The translations under genes and the position numbers were made by a program. Of a stretch of DNA of 64,000 nt, positions 46,065 through 55,500 are shown piece after piece; within the stretch, counting starts at the first letter, position 1; each line of letters starts with the position of its first letter. The stretch is from Actinomycetota bacterium (GTDB lineage Bacteria > Actinomycetota > Thermoleophilia > Solirubrobacterales > Solirubrobacteraceae), in contig VAWY01000024.1 in the NCBI GenBank assembly GCA_005888335.1, positions 13,290-77,289 of the forward strand, given 5' to 3'. The notes beneath the pieces were generated by a model that made no database searches, had not been told where the DNA came from, and saw only the letters and a program-made list of their open reading frames with translations.

Positions 46065-48053
46065 ATGGCCTACTTCGTCACCGGCGCGACCGGCTTCATC
46101 GGCCGGCATCTCGTCGAGCAGCTCCTCAAGCGCGACGGCGACATCCACGTGCTCGTCCGCGAGGGCTCGGTGGACCGCCTGCGCGAGCTCATCGACGGCT
46201 GGGGACCCGAGGCCAAGGAGCGCATCAAGCCGGTGATCGGCGATCTCTCGCAGCCCCAGCTCGGGGTCTCCGACGAGCAGGTCGCCCAGCTGCGCGAGGC
46301 GGGCATCGACCACTTCTTCCACCTCGCCGCGATCTACGACATGACCGCCGACGACGAGACGAACGAGCGGCTCAACGTCGCCGGCACGCGCAACGCGGTC
46401 CAGCTGGCCAACGCGCTCGAGGCGGGCATCCTGCACCACACCAGCTCGATCGCCGCCGCGGGCGAGTTCAAGGGCCTGTTCCGGGAGGACATGTTCGACG
46501 AGAGCCAGAAGCTGCCCTCGCCGTATCACCGCACGAAGTTCGAGTCCGAGCGGATCGCCAGGACCGAGTCCAAGGTGCCCTGGCGCGTGTATCGCCCGAG
46601 CATCGTCGTCGGCCACTCCCAGACCGGCGAGATGGACAAGATCGACGGGCCCTACTACTTCTTCAAGGTCATCCAGAAGCTGCGCGGCTGGCTGCCCGAG
46701 TGGATGCCCCTCGTCGGCCCGGAGGTCGGCTACACCAACGTCGTCCCGGTCGACTTCGTGGCCAAGGCGATGGACCACATCGCGCACCAGCCGGGACTCG
46801 ACGGGCAGGCGTTCCACCTGACCAACCCGCGCGCCCAGCGCGTCGGCGAGGTCATGAACACGTTCGCCAAGGCCGCCCACGCGCCGCAGTTCGCGCTGCG
46901 CATCGACACGCGGCTGACCGAGATGCTGCCCAAGGGCACGTTCTCGATGCTCATGAAGCTCCCGCCCGCGAAGGACGTGCGGCGCGCGATCCTCGCCGAC
47001 TTCGGGATCCCCGAGGAAGTGCTCGAGCACATGGCACTGCGGCCGCAGTTCGACACGCGCGACACCGAGCGCGCGCTCAAGGGCTCGGGCATCGAGGTGC
47101 CGCCGCTGGAGTCCTACGCCCACAAGCTGTGGGACTACTGGGAGCGCAACCTCGACCCGGACCTGTTCAAGGATCGTTCGTTCGAGGGCGCGGTCAACGG
47201 GCGCACCGTCGTCATCACCGGCGCATCGAGCGGGATCGGCCGCGCCGCGGCGCTGAAGATCGCCGCCGCCGGGGGCATCCCGCTGCTCGTCTCCCGCGGC
47301 GCCGAGAAGCTCGAGGAGCTCAAGGCCGAGATCGAGGCTCGCGGCGGGACGGCGTACGTGTACCCGACCGACCTCTCCGACATGGACGCGATCGAGGAGA
47401 GCGCGCGCAAGATGCTCGACGACCACCCGGCGATCGACATGCTCGTCAACAACGCCGGGCGCTCGATCCGCCGCTCCGTCGAGCTCAGCCACGACCGCTT
47501 CCACGACTTCGAGCGCACGATGCAGCTGAACTACTTCGGCGCGATCAAGATGACGATGGCGCTGATGCCGCACATGAAGGAGCGCAAGTTCGGCCACATC
47601 GTGAACGTCTCGTCGATCGGCGCCCAGACCAACCCGCCGCGCTTCAGCGCCTACGTCGCCTCGAAGGCCGCGCTCGACGCGTGGACGCGCGTGGTGTCCT
47701 CGGAGACCATCGGCGACAACATCACCTTCACGACGATCCACATGCCGCTCGTGCGCACGCCGATGATCGCCCCGACCAAGATGTACGACGCGTTCCCGAC
47801 GATCACGCCCGACGAAGCGGCCGACCTCGTCTGCGAGGCGATCCGCGCGAAGCCCAAGACCATCAACACGCGCCTGGGGACGTTCGGCGAGGTCGCCTAC
47901 GCGCTGGCGCCCAAGGCGGTCGACCAGATCCTCCACACGGCGTACAAGGTCTTCCCCGACTCGGCCGCGGCGAAGGGCAAGAAGGACGAGGCGGAGAAGG
48001 CCTCGATGGAGCAGATCGCGATGGCGAACCTGATGAAGGGCGTGCACTGGTAG
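46065..48053 (+). CDS. Fatty acyl-CoA reductase, two-domain FcrA/AcrA1 type
   Basis: 662 residues, the length of mycobacterial AcrA1 and Marinobacter two-domain reductases. N-terminal acyl-CoA reductase half (1 to about 370): FVTGATGFIGRHLVEQLL, YHRTKFESE (Tyr-x-x-x-Lys), NVVPVDFVAKAMDHIA. C-terminal SDR half (about 380-590): VVITGASSGIGRAAALKI, NNAGRSIRR, VNVSSIG, YVASKAALDAW. It reduces long-chain acyl-CoA to fatty alcohol through the aldehyde with NADPH, feeding wax esters or ether lipids. ATG at 46065; 36 bp after the hydratase. Confidence 0.9.
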   Translation: MAYFVTGATGFIGRHLVEQLLKRDGDIHVLVREGSVDRLRELIDGWGPEAKERIKPVIGDLSQPQLGVSDEQVAQLREAGIDHFFHLAAIYDMTADDETNERLNVAGTRNAVQLANALEAGILHHTSSIAAAGEFKGLFREDMFDESQKLPSPYHRTKFESERIARTESKVPWRVYRPSIVVGHSQTGEMDKIDGPYYFFKVIQKLRGWLPEWMPLVGPEVGYTNVVPVDFVAKAMDHIAHQPGLDGQAFHLTNPRAQRVGEVMNTFAKAAHAPQFALRIDTRLTEMLPKGTFSMLMKLPPAKDVRRAILADFGIPEEVLEHMALRPQFDTRDTERALKGSGIEVPPLESYAHKLWDYWERNLDPDLFKDRSFEGAVNGRTVVITGASSGIGRAAALKIAAAGGIPLLVSRGAEKLEELKAEIEARGGTAYVYPTDLSDMDAIEESARKMLDDHPAIDMLVNNAGRSIRRSVELSHDRFHDFERTMQLNYFGAIKMTMALMPHMKERKFGHIVNVSSIGAQTNPPRFSAYVASKAALDAWTRVVSSETIGDNITFTTIHMPLVRTPMIAPTKMYDAFPTITPDEAADLVCEAIRAKPKTINTRLGTFGEVAYALAPKAVDQILHTAYKVFPDSAAAKGKKDEAEKASMEQIAMANLMKGVHW

Positions 48054-48736
48054 CCACCCGGGGCGTCGCCCTCGTCACCGGCGGCAACCGCGGGATCGGG
48101 CTGGAGGTCGGGCGGCAGCTGGCCGAGCTCGGGTACACGGTCGTGCTCGGCGCGCGCGACCTGGCCAAGGGCGAGGCGGCCGCGCGGGAGGCCGGCGCGG
48201 TGGCCTGCCGACTCGACGTCGCCGACGACGCGAGCGTGCTCGCGGCGGCGCGCTGGATCGAGGAGGCCTTCGGGCGCTGCGACGCGCTCGTCAACAACGC
48301 CGCGATCCACTACGACACGTGGCAGCGCGCCTCGACCGCGGACCTGGGCGTCGTGCACGAGGCGCTCGAGACGAACCTGTTCGGCGCCTGGCGCACGACG
48401 CTCGCGCTGCTGCCGCTGCTGCGCCGCGCGCCGCACGGCCGCGTCGTCAACGTGTCGTCGGGCGCCGGCTCGCTCGCCGAGATGGGCGCGGGAACGCCGG
48501 CCTACCGCGTCAGCAAGGCCGCGCTCAACGCGCTGACCCGCGTGCTCGCGGCGGAGCTGCGCGCCGACGGCGTCCTCGTCAACGCCGTCTGCCCCGGCTG
48601 GACGGCGACCGACATGGGCGGCGGGGGCGGCCGGCCCGTCGCCGACGGCGCCGCGAGCGTCGTATGGGGCGTCACGCTCGATGACGACGGGCCCACGGGC
48701 GGCTTCTTCCGGGACGGGCGCGCGCTCGCCTACTGA
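48047..48736 (+). CDS. Short-chain dehydrogenase/reductase
   Basis: About 229 residues. VALVTGGNRGIGLEVGRQL (cofactor motif), VNNAAIHYDTW, VNVSSGAGSL and YRVSKAALNAL (Tyr-x-x-x-Lys); C-terminus CPGWTATDMGG and a domain ending TGGFFRDGRALAY. No ATG, GTG or TTG is available before the cofactor motif; the CTG at 48047, with AAGGG about 8 nt upstream, overlaps the reductase stop and is the likely start. Probably co-translated with the acyl reductase. Substrate unknown. Confidence 0.85.
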   Translation: MVATRGVALVTGGNRGIGLEVGRQLAELGYTVVLGARDLAKGEAAAREAGAVACRLDVADDASVLAAARWIEEAFGRCDALVNNAAIHYDTWQRASTADLGVVHEALETNLFGAWRTTLALLPLLRRAPHGRVVNVSSGAGSLAEMGAGTPAYRVSKAALNALTRVLAAELRADGVLVNAVCPGWTATDMGGGGGRPVADGAASVVWGVTLDDDGPTGGFFRDGRALAY

Positions 48737-48742
48737 GCCTGC

Positions 48743-48769
48743 TGTCACAGGCGGCGCCGCCATCTCGTC
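48743..48769 (+). promoter_or_regulatory. ECF41-type sigma promoter
   Basis: TGTCACA (48743-48749), a 16-bp spacer, then CGTC (48766-48769), the -35/-10 pattern described for ECF41 sigma factors. It lies 33 bp before the epimerase ATG, and the sigma factor itself is the next gene, so autoregulation is expected. Confidence 0.75.
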
Positions 48770-48801
48770 AGTGATGGCAGATCCCGACGAGAGGAGTCGT
48801 C

Positions 48802-49743
48802 ATGAAGGTCCTGGTCGCCGGCGCCACCGGAGCGCTGGGCAAGCAACTGGTCCCGCGGCTGGTCGCGAACCGCCACGACGTCGTGGGCATGACGCGCAGC
48901 GCGTCGCGGCGCGAGGCGGTGCGGGCGCTGGGGGCGACGCCGGTGGTGGCCGACGCGCTCGATCCGGACGCCGTGGGGCGCGCGGTCGCCGAGGCGCAGC
49001 CCGACGTGATCGTCCACCAGCTCACCGCGCTGTCGGGCCTGATCGACATGCGGCATTTCGACCGCGACTTCGCGATGACGAACCGCCTGCGCACCGAGGG
49101 CACCGACCACCTGCTGGCGGCGGGCCGCGCAGTGGGCGTGGGGCGGTTCGTCGCGCAGAGCTTCGCCGGCTGGCCGTTCGCGCGCACCGGCGGGCCGGTG
49201 AAGAGCGAGGACGACGCGCTCGATCCGACGCCGGCGAAGTCGATGCAGCAGACGCTCGACGCGATCCGGTACCTCGAACGCGCGGTGACCGGCGCCGAGT
49301 GGACCGAGGGCATCGCGCTGCGCTACGGCGGCTTCTACGGCCCCGGCACGTCGCTGGACCGCGACGGCGAGCACCTCGCGATGATCCGCAAGCGCAGGTT
49401 CCCGGTCGTCGGCGGCGGCGCCGGGGTGTGGTCGTTCATCCACATCGAGGACGCCGCGGACGCCACCGTGGCGGCCGTCGAGCGCGGCCGGCGCGGCGTC
49501 TACTGCGTCGTCGACGACGAGCCGGCGGCGGTCGCCGAGTGGCTGCCCGCGGCGGCGGCCGCGCTGGGCGCGAAGCCGCCGCGGCGCGTCCCGCGCGTGG
49601 TCGGCCGGCTGCTCGCCGGCGAGGCCGCGGCCGTCATGATGACCGAGGTGCGCGGAGCGTCGAACGCCAAGGCCAAGCGCGAGCTGGGCTGGGAGCCGAG
49701 GCACCCGAGCTGGCGCGAGGGCTTCGCGCAGGTCGTCGCATGA
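48802..49743 (+). CDS. NAD-dependent epimerase/dehydratase family protein
   Basis: 313 residues. Rossmann motif KVLVAGATGALGKQLVPRL, then IVHQLTALSGLIDMRHFDRDF, RFVAQSFAGWPF, GIALRYGGFYGPGTSL and SFIHIEDAADATVAAVE. The Tyr-x-x-x-Lys motif is not evident, as in atypical NmrA/epimerase-like members. It is the epimerase-class protein often coupled to ECF41 sigma factors (carboxymuconolactone decarboxylase, oxidoreductase or epimerase). ATG at 48802 with GAGAGGAG upstream. The stop overlaps the sigma factor start (ATGA). Confidence 0.9.
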   Translation: MKVLVAGATGALGKQLVPRLVANRHDVVGMTRSASRREAVRALGATPVVADALDPDAVGRAVAEAQPDVIVHQLTALSGLIDMRHFDRDFAMTNRLRTEGTDHLLAAGRAVGVGRFVAQSFAGWPFARTGGPVKSEDDALDPTPAKSMQQTLDAIRYLERAVTGAEWTEGIALRYGGFYGPGTSLDRDGEHLAMIRKRRFPVVGGGAGVWSFIHIEDAADATVAAVERGRRGVYCVVDDEPAAVAEWLPAAAAALGAKPPRRVPRVVGRLLAGEAAAVMMTEVRGASNAKAKRELGWEPRHPSWREGFAQVVA

Positions 49744-50684
49744 ATGCGGACGACGGCATCCGTGCCGGTGTGGGCCGCGTGACCGGGAGCGACGACGAGC
49801 TGCGGTCCGCGGCCTTCGCCATCGCCTACCGGATGCTCGGCAGCGTGGCGGAGGCCGAGGACGTCGTCCAGGAGGCGCTCCTGCGGGTGCACCAGGCGGG
49901 CGAGGCGGGCGAGCGGATCGAGTCGCCGCGCGCGTACGTGGCGACGGTCGCGACGCGGCTGGCCATCGACCACCTGCGCTCGGCGCGCGTGCGCCGCGAG
50001 ACCTACGTCGGCGAGTGGCTGCCCGAGCCGCTCGTCACCGACGCGGCGGACGACCCCGCCCACCAGGCCGAGATGGCCGACTCGCTTTCGCTCGCCTTCC
50101 TCGTCCTGCTGGAGAGCCTCTCGCCCGAGCAGCGCGCCGTCCTGCTGCTGCGTGACGCCTTCGACTACGGCTACGGCGAGATCGCGTCGATCATCGGCAA
50201 GAGCGAGGACAACGTGCGCCAGCTGGCGGCCCGGGCGCGCCGGCGCGTCGAGGAGCGCAAGCCGCGCTTCGAGGCGTCGCGCCGGCAGCGCGACGAGCTG
50301 GCGCGGCGGTTCTTCGCGGCGGCGCAGGGCGGCGACCTTGCGGGGCTCGAGTCGCTGCTCGCCGACGACGTCGTGCTCCACGGCGACGGCGGCGGCAAGG
50401 TGCCGGCGCTGGCGCGCTCGCTGCACGGGCGCGGCCGCGTCGCGCGCACGCTGCTCGCGTGGGCGCGGCAGGGCGAACGGATCGCCGGCGCCGCGTTCCG
50501 GCTCGTCGAGGTCAACGGGCAGCCGGGCGCGCTGCTGCTCGACGGCGAGCGCCACGTGATCGGCGTCATGGCGCTCGACATCGCCGACGGGCAGATCCAG
50601 ACCGTCCGCTCGATCGTCAATCCGGACAAGCTGCGGCACGTCGGTCCGGTGGCCGATATGCGCGCGCTGCTCGGGCGGCGCTAG
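49740..50684 (+). CDS. sigJ: ECF41-family sigma factor with SnoaL-like regulatory domain
   Basis: 314 residues. Region 2: AFAIAYRMLGSVAEAEDVVQEALLRV and AYVATVATRLAIDHLRSARVRRE. The ECF41 linker motif GEWLPEPL is present. Region 4: SPEQRAVLLLRDAFDYGYGEIASIIGKSEDNVRQLAARARR. The C-terminal SnoaL-like domain (about 200-314) ends with the ECF41 motif NPDKL. In this group the fused C-terminal domain modulates activity instead of an anti-sigma factor. ATG at 49740 overlaps the epimerase stop. The symbol follows the mycobacterial SigJ family member. Confidence 0.92.
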   Translation: MNADDGIRAGVGRVTGSDDELRSAAFAIAYRMLGSVAEAEDVVQEALLRVHQAGEAGERIESPRAYVATVATRLAIDHLRSARVRRETYVGEWLPEPLVTDAADDPAHQAEMADSLSLAFLVLLESLSPEQRAVLLLRDAFDYGYGEIASIIGKSEDNVRQLAARARRRVEERKPRFEASRRQRDELARRFFAAAQGGDLAGLESLLADDVVLHGDGGGKVPALARSLHGRGRVARTLLAWARQGERIAGAAFRLVEVNGQPGALLLDGERHVIGVMALDIADGQIQTVRSIVNPDKLRHVGPVADMRALLGRR

Positions 50685-51427
50685 ACGGCGGTCGCGACGA
50701 GCACGCGCCGGAACAGCGCCACGGTCTCGGCGAAGGCCTCGTCGGTGACCTCCGGGTCGTAGCGATCGCCGACGTCGCGCCCGAAGGCGTGCTCGGCGTC
50801 GTACTCGCGCCACGTCAGGCGCGTGCCGGCCTGCTCGAGGCGGCGGCGGATGGTCTCCCGCCCCGCCTCGGGCGTGTGCGGGTCGCGCGTGCCGAAGATC
50901 AGCAGCAACTCGCCGTCGATCTCTTCCGCGCGGGCGAGCGAGCCGGCGTCGGGGTCGGCTCCGAGCTTGCCGTCGTGCAGCCCGGTCGGATACCAGCATG
51001 CGGTCGCGCGGATCTCCGGGAGCAGGGCGGCGCGGAAGGCGAGGTGGCCGCCCGTGCAGTGGCCGGCCGCTCCGAGCGGCGCGCCGGCGACCTGCTCCCG
51101 CAGGAACGCAAGCGCGGCGGCGATGTCGGCGTCGAAGTCGGCCACCGGCGTGCGCTCGGCGTCGCGCTGGCCGCGCGCCTTGCCGGGATCGTCGAACTCC
51201 AGGACGGTGCCCGCCGGCTCGATGCGGTGGTAGATCTCCGGCGCGGCGACGAGGAACCCATAGCCGGCGAGGCGCACGCACCAGCGCAGCGTCGGCTCGG
51301 TGAGCTGGAAGATGTCGGAGGAGAAGACGATCCCGGGGTGCGGGCCCGCGGCGCGCGGACCGACGAGGAACGTCCGCATCATCCGGCCGTCGACCGGGAC
51401 CTCGACGTACTCGCGCGCGACGACCAC
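50681..51427 (-). CDS. Dienelactone hydrolase family protein
   Basis: 248 residues. Alpha/beta-hydrolase with the dienelactone hydrolase nucleophile elbow GAAGHCTGGHLAF (Cys), FGTRDPHTP (Asp) and YDAEHAFGRD (His). It hydrolyses lactone or small ester substrates. ATG at 51427. Its stop TAG and the sigma-factor TAG share the tetranucleotide CTAG at 50681-50684, so the two convergent genes end on top of each other. Confidence 0.9.
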   Translation of the reverse strand: MVVAREYVEVPVDGRMMRTFLVGPRAAGPHPGIVFSSDIFQLTEPTLRWCVRLAGYGFLVAAPEIYHRIEPAGTVLEFDDPGKARGQRDAERTPVADFDADIAAALAFLREQVAGAPLGAAGHCTGGHLAFRAALLPEIRATACWYPTGLHDGKLGADPDAGSLARAEEIDGELLLIFGTRDPHTPEAGRETIRRRLEQAGTRLTWREYDAEHAFGRDVGDRYDPEVTDEAFAETVALFRRVLVATAV

Positions 51428-51438
51428 GGCGCGGGACT

Positions 51439-52008
51439 CTAGGGCGGCGAGGTCCGCTGGGCTCGCCGCTTCAGGATCGCGAGCACGGCCTCGCCCCAGC
51501 GCACGTTCTCCTCCTCGAACGACCGGCCGCGCATCAGCGTGAGGTACGGGCCGACGCGCTCGGCGCCCTGCAGGTACTCCGCCTCCGTGCGGCCGGCGAG
51601 CAGGTGCTCGCGCAGCCGGTCATAGAGCGCGAGCTTGCCACGCGCCTGGTCGAGGCGCGCGGTGAGCGACGCCGCCACCGCGTCCAGGTCGCCGGCGTCG
51701 ACCGCATGCAGCTTCACGAGCAGGTCGTCGCGGATCGCCATAGGGCGCGCCGGCCGGGTGGTGAAGGTGCGCAGCTCAGCGCGGCCCGCGTCGTTGAGCG
51801 TGAACACGCGCTTGTTCGGCCGCTTGCGCTGCTCGACGACGCGGGCGTCGACCAGGCCATCGGCTTGCAGGCGCTCGAGCTCGCGGTAGAGCTGCTGCGG
51901 CGTCGCCGGCCAGAAGTTCGCCGTCGAGACGTCGAAGCGCTTGGCGAGCTCGTAGCCGGACGCCTCGCCCTCGAGCAGGGCGGCCAGGACCGCATGTCTT
52001 AGCGCCAG
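51439..52008 (-). CDS. PadR-family transcriptional regulator
   Basis: About 189 residues. The N-terminal winged helix begins LALRHAVLAALLEGEASGYEL, then AKRFDVSTANFWPATPQQLYREL and LVDARVVEQRKRPNKRVFTLNDAGRAELRTF; the C-terminal Vir_act_alpha_C helices follow (LLVKLHAVDAGDLDAVAASL, ENVRWGEAVLAILKRR). The frame has no ATG, GTG or TTG at the right place; CTG at 52008 gives the family N-terminus and has GGAGG 8 nt upstream. Divergent from the SRPBCC gene, which it probably controls. Confidence 0.85.
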   Translation of the reverse strand: MALRHAVLAALLEGEASGYELAKRFDVSTANFWPATPQQLYRELERLQADGLVDARVVEQRKRPNKRVFTLNDAGRAELRTFTTRPARPMAIRDDLLVKLHAVDAGDLDAVAASLTARLDQARGKLALYDRLREHLLAGRTEAEYLQGAERVGPYLTLMRGRSFEEENVRWGEAVLAILKRRAQRTSPP

Positions 52009-52016
52009 CTGGACAG

Positions 52017-52021
52017 CCTCC
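52017..52021 (-). promoter_or_regulatory. Ribosome binding site before the PadR CTG start
   Basis: GGAGG on the minus strand, 8 nt from CTG at 52008. It decides the start because no conventional start codon is in frame. Confidence 0.6.
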
Positions 52022-52049
52022 GATCAAGCTATTAGGATCAGCACCTATT

Positions 52050-52059
52050 CAACAAGTTG
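52050..52059. promoter_or_regulatory. Possible PadR operator
   Basis: CAACAAGTTG, an inverted repeat (CAAC-AA-GTTG) in an A/T-rich stretch between the divergent PadR and SRPBCC genes. Position fits an autoregulated operator; the site itself is a guess. Confidence 0.35.
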
Positions 52060-52079
52060 TCTATGAAGAGGTCAAGCCG

Positions 52080-52577
52080 ATGAGAGGCCCGGACGTCAGC
52101 GCGGATCACGTGGTGCCCCACCCGCCGGAGCGCGTGTACGCGTTCCTTGCGCAGTTGGAGAACCACTGGCGCCTCAGCGACCGCTACCTGCGCCTCGAGA
52201 AGGTGTCCGGCGACGGGCGCGGCGGGCGGATCGTCATCGGCACGCCGCTCGGCGTGCGCCGTACCGCTCGCACGACCGTCACGACCGCGCGCGAACCGCA
52301 CGCGTTCGGCGGCACGGCCGTGGTCGGACGGCGGACGCGCGCGCAGGCGCGCTGGAGCATCGAGCCGCTCCAGGACGGCGCTCGCGTCGGGCTGCAGGCC
52401 ACCGTGTCGTCGGTGAGCACGCTCGACCGACTGCTGCTCGCGCTGGGCGGCCGCTGGTGGCTGCGCCGGCGCTTCGATCGTGTGCTCGCGCGCCTCGCCG
52501 TCGCGCTCGCACAGGGCGAGCGGACGGACGCCGGGGTCGTTCGCCCGCGGCCGGTGATCTGCGCCTCAGTCGCCTGA
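52080..52577 (+). CDS. SRPBCC/polyketide-cyclase-like protein
   Basis: 165 residues. START-like fold pattern: VVPHPPERVYAFLAQLENHWRLSDRYLRLEKV, GTPLGVRRTARTTVTTAREPHAF, ARWSIEPLQDGARVGLQATVSSV. It binds a hydrophobic ligand in a helix-grip cavity; the ligand is unknown. ATG at 52080 with AAGAGGTCAAG upstream. Its end overlaps the coiled-coil gene by 12 bp (convergent). Confidence 0.8.
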   Translation: MRGPDVSADHVVPHPPERVYAFLAQLENHWRLSDRYLRLEKVSGDGRGGRIVIGTPLGVRRTARTTVTTAREPHAFGGTAVVGRRTRAQARWSIEPLQDGARVGLQATVSSVSTLDRLLLALGGRWWLRRRFDRVLARLAVALAQGERTDAGVVRPRPVICASVA

Positions 52578-55500
52578 GTGCAGCGCCCGCCGCTCGCCGA
52601 GGCGCGCGGCGAGGATGTCGCGGGCAGACTCCGCCGCCTGGCGCGCCGCGATGAGCTCTTCGACGCGCAGCGCGAGCGCCTCCTGGTGGGCGACCAGCGC
52701 CTGGATGCGGTGCTCGAGCTCGACGCGGGCGGCGCCCTCCTCGCCGAGGCGGGCCTCCAGGTCGACGGCGTACTCCCAGGCGGCCGCGAGGTGGCGCTCG
52801 AGCTCGAGGCGCTCGGCGTCGGCCTCTCCGAGGGCCGCCTCCGCGCGGGCGGCGGCGTGGCGCGCGTGGCGGGAGTCGGCGACCGCGTTCGGCGTCGTCT
52901 GGGCAGCGGCGCGCGCGGCCTCCTCGGCGAAGCGCAGGTCGACCGTGAGCTGGTCGATGCGCCGGCGCGCCTGGCGCAGGGCGGTGGCGCGCTCGCCGGC
53001 CGAGGCCTCGGCGCGGGCGCGGTCGGCGGTCTCCGCCTCGAGCCGGCTCTGGGCGCCCTCGAGCTTCGCGGCCAGCGCGCGGAGCTCCTCGCTCAGCTCT
53101 TGGACGCGCGACTGCGCCGCCTGGGCCTGCTCGCGCCCGGCGGCCGCCGCGCCGAGGGCGTCGCGCCGGTCGCGTTCCACGGCGTCGAGCCGCTCCTGTA
53201 GCGCGGCCGCGCGGGTGGCGGCATCGGCGTGGGCGGCGCGCTCGCGCTCGGCGTCGGCGCGCGCCTCGGCGGCCTCGGCCTCGAGCGCGCGCAGGGCGGT
53301 CAGCGCGGTCGCGTGCTCCGCGCGCAGCTCGCGCTCGGCCGCGTGGTGGGCGGCGAGCTGCTCGCCGAGCTGGCGCGCGCGGTGCTCGGCCGCCTCCAGC
53401 TCGGCGGCGACCGCGTCGCGGGCGCCGGCCAGCTCGCTCGCGCGGCGCTCGGCCTCCTCGCGCGCGGCGGCCAGCGCCCGGGTGACCTCGTTCGCGCGGC
53501 GCTCGGCCGCGTCGCGAGCCGCGGCGAGCGTCAGAGCCTCTTCGCCGGCCGCGCGCTGGGCCGCCTCGAGCTCGGTCAGACGAGCCTGCGCCTCCTCGAG
53601 CAGCCGCACGGCGCCCTCGGCGTCGTGCTCGGCGAGCGCGCGGGCGGCCTCAGCCTCGCCGGCGCGGCGCTCGCCGTCCTCGCGGGTGAGCGCCAGCTCG
53701 TCCTCGAGCTCGGCGAGCCGCGCGGCGAGCTCCTCGCGCGCGGCCTGCAGGGTGGCGATCCACTGCTGCGCGTCGGCGTGCGCGGCCTGCTGGTCGGCGG
53801 CCTGCCGCGCGGCCTGGTCGCGCTCGGCCTCGATCACAGCGAGCCGCTCCTGCGCCGCGGACCGCTCGGCCTCCAACTCCTCGACCCGCGCCTCGAGCGC
53901 GATCAGCGACGCCATCAGCTCCTCGGCATCGCGCTCGGTCGCCGCCAGCCGCTCCTCGGCCTCCGCGCGGGCGACCTCGGCAACGACGACGCGCTCCTCC
54001 GCCTGGGCACGAGCGGCGTCCGCGGCCATCACGCGCTGCTCCGCGTCGGCACGCGCGGCATCGGCGGCCGTCACGCGCTGTTCCGCGTCGGCGCGAGCCG
54101 CATTGCCACGCTGTTCCGCGTCGGCGCGCGCGCCGTCCGCGGCCATCACGCGCTGCTCCGCATCGGCGCGAGCCGCATCGGCGGCCGTCACGCGCTGCTC
54201 CGCGTCGGCGCGAGCCGCATCGGCGCGTTGTTCCGCGTCGGCGCGGGCGGCATCGGCGCGCTCCTCCGCTTCGGTGCGCGCGGCATCGGCGGCCGTCACG
54301 CGCTGCTCCGCGTCGGTGCGGGCCGCATCGGCGCGCTGCTCCGCGTCGGTGCGCGCGGCATCGGCGTGCGCGACGCGCTCCTCCGCCTCGGCGCGGGTGG
54401 CGCCGATGCGCTCCTCCGCGTCGGCACGCGCCGCGTCGGCGGCCGCCATGCGCTCCTCGGCCTCCACCCGCGCGGCATCGGCGCGCGCGACGCGCTCCTC
54501 CGCCTCGACGCGGGCGGCGTCGAGGCGCTCCTCGGCCTCCGCCCGCGCTGCTTCGGCGACGGCCAGGCGTCGCTCCGCCTCGGCGCGAGCCGCCACGGCG
54601 CCGGCGACGCGTTCTTCCGCCTCGCCGCGAGCGGCCTCGGCGACGGCGGCACGCTCCTCGGCCTCCGCACGGGCCGCGTCCGCGGCCGTCCAAAGCCTCT
54701 CGGCGTCCGCCCGGGCAGCGTCCGCCGCCGCGAGGCGCTCCTCGGCCTCCGCGCGAGCGGCGTCGGCAGCCAGGACGCGTTCTTCCGCCTCCGCGCGCGT
54801 CGCCTCGGCGGCGGCCCCGCGCTCCTCGGCCTCCGCACGCGCCGCGTCCGCGGCCGTCCAAAGCCTCTCGGCGTCCGCCCGGGCAGCGTCCGCCGCCGCG
54901 AGGCGCTCCTCGGCCTCCGCGCGAGCGGCGTCGGCAGCCAGGACGCGTTCTTCCGCCTCCGCGCGCGTCGCCTCGGCGGCGGCCCCGCGCTCCTCGGCCA
55001 GCCTCAGCGACCGCCGTGCGTTCATCGGCCTCCGCGCGCGCCGCGTCGGCCGCCGCCGCAGACCTCTCGGCCTCGGCGCGGGCGGCTTCCGCGGCCGCCA
55101 GACGCTCCTCGGCCTCGGCGTGAGCGGCCTCGGCGGCCGCCGTGCGCTCCTCAGCCTCCGCCCGCGCGAGGTCAGCCGCGGCCAGCGACTCCTCCGCCTC
55201 CGCCCGCGCGGCCTGCGCCGCCGCCCGTGCCTCGTCGGCCGCAGACGCGCGCGCCTCGAGGTGGGCCTGGGACAGCAGCGCGGCCTCCGCCCGCTCGCGC
55301 TCGCCGGCGGCGCGCGCGGTGAGCTCCTCCGCGCCCTCGCGCGCCGCCTGCAGCGCCTTCTCCAGCTCGGCGACCCGCAGGGCGAGCGCGTCGCGCTCGG
55401 ACTGCAGCCGCTCGCGCAGCACGTCGGCCTCGGCGAGCCGCGACGCGACGCCCGCCTCGCGGTCCTCGGCCTCCGACGCGCGGTGCTCGCGGCGCTCGGC

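Noticed and set aside
45132..48047. 971-codon minus-strand open frame across the hydratase and acyl reductase genes
   Set aside because: His/Arg/Asp-rich composition with no motif, and opposite strand to well-supported genes; a shadow frame.
54000..55000. Regular DNA repeats resembling a CRISPR array
   Set aside because: Repeats are contiguous, in frame and encode a heptad coiled coil; there are no unique spacers and no cas genes.
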